64,000 nt of DNA, from assembly GCF_031458325.1 (NCBI RefSeq), contig NZ_JAVDYG010000001.1:3100001-3164000 (forward strand), written 5' to 3'. Below, piece after piece: positions 58,905-64,000 of the stretch (the stretch's first letter is position 1; every line of letters starts with the position of its first letter). Under the pieces are notes generated by a model that did no database searches, had not been told where the DNA came from, and saw only the letters and a list, made by a program, of their open reading frames with translations. The translations under genes and the position numbers were made by a program. The DNA comes from Nocardioides marmoribigeumensis (lineage in GTDB: Bacteria > Actinomycetota > Actinomycetes > Propionibacteriales > Nocardioidaceae).

Positions 58905-60124
58905 GCAGGCACTCCCTTGCGTACGACGGTGAGGGTGAGGAGGAGCGTGAGGGCCGCCGTGACCGACAGCAGGCCCAGGCCGATCGCGTAGGAGTCGGTG
59001 CGGCCGTAGATGTAGCCCATGAGCAGCGGCGGGACGAAGCCGCCGAGGCCGCCGGCCGCGCCGACGAGACCGGTCACTCCGCCGACCCGCGAGGGGTCGG
59101 TCACCCGGGCGACGAGGGCGAAGGTCGCGCCGCTGCCCGACCCGAGGGCCGCGGCCATCGCGAGAAACGCGACGGTGCCGACGTGCTCGAGCAGCGGGTG
59201 CGTGGCGGCGACCGCGGCTCCGACGACCACGACGGCGTAGCCGGTCGCGAGCACGGGCACCGGGCCGAACCGGTCGGAGAGCCACCCGCCGACGGGGCGC
59301 ATCACCACGGCGACCACCACGAACCCGGCCATGCGGTTGGCGGCGTCGGCCGGCGTGAGCTGGTAGTCGGTCTTGAGGTAGGCCGGCAGGTAGACCGAGA
59401 ACGCGACGTAGCCGCCGAACGCGACGGCGTAGAGCAGGCAGGCCTGCCAGGTGATCGGCAGCCGTGCGGTGGCGGCGAGCCGCTTCGCGAGGGGGACCGT
59501 GGGGATCGTGCGGCCGGGCGCGTCGCGCAGCACGACCCAGGCCAGGACGGCGTACGCCGCGAGGACCGCGGCCACGATGAAGAACGGCGCGGTCTCGCCC
59601 AGCCCGGTCCACAGCTTGACCGTGGTGAGCGCGCTGATCGCCGTGCCGCCCATGCCCGCGCCGAACACCCCGACCGCGAGGCCGCGCCGCTCGGGCGGGA
59701 ACCACGCGTTGACGAAGGGCACGCCGACCGCGAAGGCGGTGCCGGCGATGCCGAGCACGAAGCCGCCGCCGATCATCGCCCAGTAGGAGGTCTGCGCGAA
59801 CAGCCCGATGAACAGCACCGGCAGGATCGTGACCGCGGAGACCGCCGGGAACATCACCCGGCCGCCGAGCCGGTCGGTGAGGGCACCGACCAGGATGCGC
59901 CCCAGGGAGCCGACCACGACCGGCACCGCGACCAGCAGCGCGACGTCGGACTCGCTGAGCGTGCCGAGCGTGCCCTTCTCGCGGAACAGCGGGCCGAGCG
60001 GGCTGAGCAGGGCCCAGGCCCAGAAGCACACCGCGAACCCGAGCGTGGCCACGGCCAGCATCGTCCACGGGTTGCCGGCGGTCGGGGGGGCCGTCGGCTC
60101 GGTCGTCTGCGCCGTGTGGGTCAT
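58901..60124 (-). CDS. narK: Nitrate/nitrite transporter (MFS, NarK type)
   Basis: The 407-residue transporter has twelve hydrophobic segments. It carries nitrate signature-like glycine clusters (GVFGAGMGGTAISALT, GAAGGLGGFVPPLLMGYIYGRT) and conserved arginines such as VVVAVVMRPVGGWLSDRF. It brings nitrate in and/or exchanges nitrite out for cytoplasmic NarGHI. The ATG at 60124 has an AGGAAGG site. It is the first gene of narKGHJI and is divergent from the ArnR-like regulator. Confidence 0.94.
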   Translation of the reverse strand: MTHTAQTTEPTAPPTAGNPWTMLAVATLGFAVCFWAWALLSPLGPLFREKGTLGTLSESDVALLVAVPVVVGSLGRILVGALTDRLGGRVMFPAVSAVTILPVLFIGLFAQTSYWAMIGGGFVLGIAGTAFAVGVPFVNAWFPPERRGLAVGVFGAGMGGTAISALTTVKLWTGLGETAPFFIVAAVLAAYAVLAWVVLRDAPGRTIPTVPLAKRLAATARLPITWQACLLYAVAFGGYVAFSVYLPAYLKTDYQLTPADAANRMAGFVVVAVVMRPVGGWLSDRFGPVPVLATGYAVVVVGAAVAATHPLLEHVGTVAFLAMAAALGSGSGATFALVARVTDPSRVGGVTGLVGAAGGLGGFVPPLLMGYIYGRTDSYAIGLGLLSVTAALTLLLTLTVVRKGVPA

Positions 60125-60180
60125 CGGGCCTGCCTTCCTGAGCACGGGGGCGGAACTCCGGATCGGTCGGGTCCATCCCT

Positions 60181-60210
60181 ATCAGAAGATTTACTACACT
60201 CGGACCCGTG
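60181..60210. promoter_or_regulatory. AT-rich divergent promoter region between narK and the regulator gene
   Basis: This is the only AT-rich patch in the neighbourhood (AAGATTTACTACACT). TACACT (60195-60200) is a good -10 for the plus-strand regulator and lies only seven bases before its GTG at 60208, which suggests a leaderless mRNA. On the minus strand TAGTAA and GATAGG are candidate -10 sequences for narK. A self-regulatory operator is expected here. Confidence 0.5.
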
Positions 60211-60924
60211 GAAAATAATCGGAGGCGGGGTCCAAGCGGCCCTTCTTCGCAGTCATCCGTCCCTCCTACGAGGGCCCTTCTGCTCCGGCGGCTGTCGGCG
60301 CAGGCGCAGCCGACGACCCTCGCCGCGCTCGCCCACCTCACCGGACGGCACGAGAACACCGTGCGCGAGCACCTCGAGGCGCTGGTGCGCAGCGGTCACG
60401 TCACCAGGTCCGCCGCCGAGCCCGACGGGCGGGGCCGGCCCGCGTGGCTCTACGAGGTGACCGGCGCGCCGGAGGACGGTGGGCAGCACGCGGAGTACGC
60501 CGGCCTGGCCGCGGCCCTCGCCGAGACGCTGCAGCGCACCAGCGACCGCCCGGTCGAGCTCGCCGTCGAGGCGGGCGAGCGGTGGGGCCACGAGCTGGCC
60601 GCCCGTCGAGGGGCGCAGCCGCAGCCGACCGCCGCCCTCGCGCGGCGCCGGGTCGTCGAGCTGGTCGACGACCTCGGCTTCGGCACCGAGAGCGACAGCC
60701 GGGCCACCCGGGTCACGCTCACGCGCTGCCCGCTGCTCGAGGCGGCCCACCGCTTCCCCGACGTGGTGTGCGCGGTCCACGAGGGCCTGGTCCGGGCGGC
60801 GATGGAGGACTACGGGGCCGACCCCGACGGCGTGTCGCTGGTGCCCTTCTCCGAGCCCGGGGCGTGCCTGTTGCGGCTGACCGCTTCTGGGCACACTCGG
60901 AGCCGTGAGCACCGACGAGACTGA
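60208..60924 (+). CDS. ArnR-like HTH regulator with cysteine motif
   Basis: The 238-residue winged-helix protein has its HTH at about residues 35-70 (TTLAALAHLTGRHENTVREHLEALVRSGHV). Its C-terminal half carries Cys residues in TRCPLLEAAHRFPDVVCAVHE (C-x13-C) and in GACLLRL. This resembles SufR/ArnR-type regulators that hold an Fe-S cluster with three cysteines. In Corynebacterium glutamicum, ArnR represses narKGHJI and is relieved by nitric oxide or anaerobiosis. The divergent placement next to narK supports the same role here. The downstream SDR gene overlaps its end by about 20 bases. Confidence 0.82.
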   Translation: MENNRRRGPSGPSSQSSVPPTRALLLRRLSAQAQPTTLAALAHLTGRHENTVREHLEALVRSGHVTRSAAEPDGRGRPAWLYEVTGAPEDGGQHAEYAGLAAALAETLQRTSDRPVELAVEAGERWGHELAARRGAQPQPTAALARRRVVELVDDLGFGTESDSRATRVTLTRCPLLEAAHRFPDVVCAVHEGLVRAAMEDYGADPDGVSLVPFSEPGACLLRLTASGHTRSREHRRD

Positions 60925-61858
60925 CCACCAGCCCGAGCAGCCCCAACCAGACCAGCCCGTGGTGGTGGTGACCGGCGCCAACGGCCTCGTCGGCGCGCGT
61001 GTCGTGCGGCACCTGCTCGACGCGGGCGCCCACGTGCGGGCCGTCGTACGCCGGGAGGGGGCGGCGCCGGAGGGCACCGAGGAGCACGTCGGCGAGTTCG
61101 GGGACCCCGAGGTCGCCGCGTCGGTGGTCGCCGGCGCGAGCGCCGTCGTCTCGACCGTCCACCCGCTCGGCGGCGAGGACGAGGAGCAGCGTCGGGTGGC
61201 CGTGGAGAGCACGCCGACGCTGGCGCGGGCCGCGCGCGACGCGGGCGTGCCGCTGCTCGTGCACGTCTCGACCGCCGCGGTCTACGACCGGTCCCCGTCG
61301 GCCGGTGACGTCGACGAGCAGGCCGACCTGGTCGGCGACGACGCCGACGTCTACGCCACGACCAAGCGCGACGCCGACGCCGCGCTGGCCGAGGTCGAGG
61401 ACCTCACGACGGTGCTGGTCCGGCCGCCCGCCGTCCTGGGCCCGGGCGCGACCTCGGTGTGGAACACCAAGCGGCCCGCGCAGCTGCGCGACGACGAGTC
61501 CGAGCGGCACGCGGTGCCCGAGCGCGCCTTCGCGTGGGTGCACGTGGACGACCTCGCGCGCCTGGTCGCCGACGTCGCCCTCGGGCGCATCGCGACCTCC
61601 GACGACCCCGACCGCGGACCGGTCGAGGGCGGCTGCACCGTGGTCAACGCGGCAGCGGCGCCGGCCACGGTCCGCGACTACGTCGGGGCCGTGACCGGCG
61701 CGCTGGGCGTCGACCCGGTGTGGGAGGAGGGCGAGGCCTGGACGGGGCGCATCGTCGCCGACCGCGCCCACGCCTGGGGCTGGCAGCCCCGGGTCTCCCT
61801 CGCGGAGGCTCTGGACGAGCTCCGCGAGGGGATCAGCGGGTCCGGCCCTCGGCGGTGA
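60905..61858 (+). CDS. NAD-dependent epimerase/dehydratase-family (extended SDR-like) protein
   Basis: The 317-residue protein has the Rossmann motif VVVVTGANGLVGARVVRHLL and VVSTVHPLG. The active-site-like pair Y-x3-K in VYATTKRDADAAL and the domain order of nucleotide-sugar epimerases or reductases follow. The substrate is unknown. The GTG start lies within the last codons of the regulator gene, so the two are probably one transcript. The 3' end overlaps the convergent secreted-protein gene by 26 bases. Confidence 0.87.
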   Translation: MSTDETDHQPEQPQPDQPVVVVTGANGLVGARVVRHLLDAGAHVRAVVRREGAAPEGTEEHVGEFGDPEVAASVVAGASAVVSTVHPLGGEDEEQRRVAVESTPTLARAARDAGVPLLVHVSTAAVYDRSPSAGDVDEQADLVGDDADVYATTKRDADAALAEVEDLTTVLVRPPAVLGPGATSVWNTKRPAQLRDDESERHAVPERAFAWVHVDDLARLVADVALGRIATSDDPDRGPVEGGCTVVNAAAAPATVRDYVGAVTGALGVDPVWEEGEAWTGRIVADRAHAWGWQPRVSLAEALDELREGISGSGPRR

Positions 61859-62327
61859 AGCACCCGGTCTGGAAGTAGCCGGTCTTGCCGGTCGACCCGC
61901 TGATCCGCCAGTACGGCGTGATCGAGTGGGTGCCGCGACCGACCGGGATCACCGCGAGGGTCGAGCGGGTCTCCCAGTATTCGTCGTGGTTGGCCAGGTT
62001 GGCCGGACCCCAGACGCGCTCCTGGATCGGGCCGTTGTCGACCTGGTAGCCGACGCGGACCTCGGCCAGCGTGTCGACCCCGAGGTCGGCCGCGAGCTGG
62101 GTGACGACCTTGCGGGCGGTGTCCCCGTTGTTGATCGTCACGCCCAGCCCCAGCGGCTTCCACCCCTGGTCGCTGGTGATGCTGGAGTAGGAGAAGCTGC
62201 AGGTCTTCTGCGGCACCGGGATCGCCTCGGCGGTGCCACCGAGGACGGTGGTCGCCGCGGCGCCGGCGAGGGCGGCGGTGGTCAGGGCGAGGGCGGTACG
62301 ACGGGTGGTGCTGCGCGGTGCGCTCAT
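61833..62327 (-). CDS. Secreted protein of unknown function, Tat-like signal
   Basis: The 164-residue product has a twin-arginine-like signal (RSTTRRTALALTTAALAGAAATTVL, cleavage near AEA). A compact domain with two cysteines follows (KTCSFSYSSITSDQGWKPLGLGVTI and YFQTGCFTAEGR) that may form a disulfide. It looks like a small beta-rich extracellular domain (GKTGYFQTGCFTAE at the end). A strong AGGAGG site precedes the ATG. I do not recognise the family. Confidence 0.7.
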   Translation of the reverse strand: MSAPRSTTRRTALALTTAALAGAAATTVLGGTAEAIPVPQKTCSFSYSSITSDQGWKPLGLGVTINNGDTARKVVTQLAADLGVDTLAEVRVGYQVDNGPIQERVWGPANLANHDEYWETRSTLAVIPVGRGTHSITPYWRISGSTGKTGYFQTGCFTAEGRTR

Positions 62328-62438
62328 GGAGGTTCCTCCTGGGACGTGGTGCCCCTGGGTGGGCACGCGGAGGAGGAGCCGGGCCGGGGCGCGCTGATAC
62401 GGCGCCGATCGTCGGTCGAGCCGGTCGAGACCCCCGCG

Positions 62439-63767
62439 TCAGCGCGGCACCGTCAGGCGCACCGTCGACCCGGAGGCGGAGGCCTGCCCGCCGTGGAGGT
62501 CGGCGACCGCCCGCACCAGGGCCAGCCCGAGCCCGGAGCCACGGGTCGAGCGGCTCTCGTCGGCGCGGGCGAACCGGTCGAACGCGCGGTCGACGAACTC
62601 CGGGGGGAAGCCCGGACCCTCGTCGTGGACCTCGAGCAGCACGTCGGCGGCGTGCCCGGTCACGGTGACCGTCACGTCCCCCTCGCCGTGGGTCAGCGCG
62701 TTGGTCACCAGGTTGCCGAGGGCCAGCTCGAGCCGCAGGGGGTCGCACCGCGCACGTGCCGGCCCGTGCACCCGCAGCCCCAGCTCGCGGTCGGCGCGGT
62801 GGGCCTGCGGCGCGAGGCGGTCGACGACGCGTCGCGCGACCTCCGCGACGTCGGCGTCCTCGTGGGGGGCGGGGGCCGCGCGGACCTCCTCCAGGTCGAG
62901 CAGCAGGTCGGACAGCTCGACCAGCCGGTCGACCTGGATCGCCAACGAGGCAAGGGACTCCTCCACCTCGACCGGGTCGTCGGCGTGGCCGCGGACCCAC
63001 TCCAGGTCGGTCTTCATCACGGTCAGCGGCGAGCGGAGCTCGTGGGCCGCGTCGGCCAGGAACGCCCGCTGCTGCTCGTGCGCCGACGCGATGCGGGCGA
63101 GCAGGTGGTTGAGGGTGTGGCCGAGGCGGGTGACCTCGTCGTCGCGGCGGCGCGGGACCGGCAGCGCGACCTGCTGGTCCGGGTCGGCCGCCTCCGCCGC
63201 GGCGCGGTAGCGCTCGACCGGGCGCAGCGCGCCGTGGGCCGTGCGGTAGGCCGCGTAGGACGCCGCGGCCAGCACCGCGAGCCCCGCGAGCAGCAGCTGG
63301 AGCAGCAGCTCGCGCAGCGCCTCGTCGTGCCCCCGCCGGTCGGCGGCGACGGCGAGCACCCGCGTGCCGACGGGCGTGTCGACCCGGAGGCCGCGCACCC
63401 GCTGGGCGCGGTCGGACGGGGGGAGCAGGGAGCCGATCTCCCGGCGTACCTCCTCACCGACGGCGGCCGCACGCACCTCGGAGCGGCGGAGCAGCCGGTG
63501 GCCGGCGTCGCCCGAGATCAGCCGGCCGTCGACGTCGTAGACCTGGTGGACCAGGCCCGGGGTCCCGGTCGGCGGGGCGTGGCCGAGGCGCACGTCGCCG
63601 GCCACGACGTCGGAGTAGGCCGTGAGGTCGCGGTCGACCTGCCGGTCCAGCGCGAAGGAGACGCGCCACCACACCACCGCCCCGGAGACCAGCAGCACCA
63701 CCGACATCGCCGCCGTCACGGCCAAGACCAGCCGGGTGACGATCGTCCGCTCGGCGAGCCGGCTCAC
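62439..63767 (-). CDS. Membrane-bound sensor histidine kinase (HAMP-HisKA)
   Basis: The 442-residue protein has an N-terminal membrane segment (LVLAVTAAMSVVLLVSGAVVW) and an extracellular sensor of about 120 residues. A second membrane helix, HAMP, HisKA (FLADAAHELRSPLTVMKTDLEWV, phospho-His) and HATPase_c (LVTNALTHGEGDVTV, DEGPGFPPEFVD, GSGLGLALVRAV) follow. Its ATG overlaps the stop of the upstream OmpR-type regulator (ATGA at 63764-63767), which is its partner. The stimulus is unknown. Confidence 0.92.
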   Translation of the reverse strand: MSRLAERTIVTRLVLAVTAAMSVVLLVSGAVVWWRVSFALDRQVDRDLTAYSDVVAGDVRLGHAPPTGTPGLVHQVYDVDGRLISGDAGHRLLRRSEVRAAAVGEEVRREIGSLLPPSDRAQRVRGLRVDTPVGTRVLAVAADRRGHDEALRELLLQLLLAGLAVLAAASYAAYRTAHGALRPVERYRAAAEAADPDQQVALPVPRRRDDEVTRLGHTLNHLLARIASAHEQQRAFLADAAHELRSPLTVMKTDLEWVRGHADDPVEVEESLASLAIQVDRLVELSDLLLDLEEVRAAPAPHEDADVAEVARRVVDRLAPQAHRADRELGLRVHGPARARCDPLRLELALGNLVTNALTHGEGDVTVTVTGHAADVLLEVHDEGPGFPPEFVDRAFDRFARADESRSTRGSGLGLALVRAVADLHGGQASASGSTVRLTVPR

Positions 63768-64000
63768 CGGGTCGTCTCGAGCCGGTAGCCGACGCCGCGC
63801 ACCGTCCGAATCTCGACGCCGCCGCCCTCGACGCGCTGCCGCAGCCGCGAGACGGTCACGTCGAGGGCGTTGCTGCTGATGTCGGTGTCGTCGTCCCAGA
63901 CCTCGTCGAAGAGCCGGTCCCGGCTGACCGCGCGCCCCGGGGACTCCATGAGCGTGCGCAGCATCGCGAACTCGCGCCGCGGGACCTCGGTCTCGGTGCC
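63764..64000 (-). CDS. OmpR/PhoB-family response regulator, C-terminal part only
   Basis: The window ends inside this gene. The visible 78 residues are a winged-helix output domain (MLRTLMESPGRAVSRDRLFDEVWDDDTDISSNALDVTVSRLRQRVEGGGVEIRTVRGVGYRLETTR) typical of OmpR/PhoB regulators. The receiver domain lies beyond 64000. It is the cognate regulator of the kinase that follows with a four-base overlap. Confidence 0.9.
   Translation of the reverse strand, partial: GTETEVPRREFAMLRTLMESPGRAVSRDRLFDEVWDDDTDISSNALDVTVSRLRQRVEGGGVEIRTVRGVGYRLETTR

Overview
The window is very GC-rich (well over two thirds G+C by eye), gene-dense and full of GTG starts and 1-4 nt start/stop overlaps. F420-dependent enzymes, an ANTAR regulator, a SigB/F-type sigma factor, a DUF222/HNH protein and a DUF5709 protein all point to a high-GC actinobacterium. 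I infer the Nocardioides/Propionibacteriales neighbourhood, but nothing here proves the genus. No rRNA, insertion sequence, prophage, CRISPR array or replication origin was found.

Layout. 1-5037: the 3' end of a Nei/Fpg glycosylase fused to a DUF3253 domain, a secreted RTX-type calcium-binding protein, a small sulfur operon (SQR-like flavoprotein, TusE/DsrC, DsrE) and a CinA C-terminal domain protein. 5073-7142: Kup potassium transporter, then copy 1 of a dispersed hairpin element. 7143-17484: a complete selenocysteine locus. It holds selD, an F420-type luciferase-like oxidoreductase, a formate dehydrogenase operon (nrfD, fdhB and a UGA/Sec-containing fdhA with its SECIS hairpin), the tRNA-Sec gene selC, selA and selB. 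17494-24606: a lipoprotein, an Asp-box secreted protein, an alpha-hydroxy-acid oxidase, an HNH protein, small ORFs and an MFS transporter. 24692-32585: a signalling block of PAS protein, receiver-only and NarL-type regulators and two histidine kinases, with small proteins and an unusually structured 406-nt intergenic stretch. 32512-47293: a mixed metabolic stretch (SRPBCC, F420 PPOX enzyme, BVMO, SprT-like, methyltransferase, YceI, a frameshifted FAD/Rieske oxidoreductase, SDRs, DHA2 exporter, DUF202 pair) ending in modABC with an HTH-TOBE regulator. 47375-51713: ANTAR regulator, zinc alcohol dehydrogenase, sigma factor, GAF histidine kinase. 51705-60924: hemerythrin, narI-narJ-narH-narG-narK and a divergent ArnR-like regulator. 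60905-64000: SDR epimerase, a Tat-type secreted protein and an OmpR-type two-component pair that runs off the window.

How the genes work together. Formate dehydrogenase (Mo or W, selenocysteine) and nitrate reductase (Mo) form a formate-to-nitrate respiratory chain. The window also carries Mo uptake (modABC), the whole Sec insertion pathway (selC, selA, selB, selD), nitrate/nitrite transport (narK), a maturation chaperone (narJ), a candidate Fe-S sensing repressor and a hemerythrin-type protein. This looks like facultative anaerobic or microaerobic metabolism in an otherwise aerobic actinobacterium.

The least explained signal is a 61-bp element present twice without a single difference (7020-7080 and 33185-33245). 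It is a perfect 19-bp stem with an identical 23-nt loop, each time followed by a GGCGGGG tract, and each time just 3' of a minus-strand gene. Other points worth a second look are several perfect hairpins spanning convergent stop codons, a multi-stem 5' leader before a 58-aa acidic protein, and a short protein family with one intact and one apparently truncated member.
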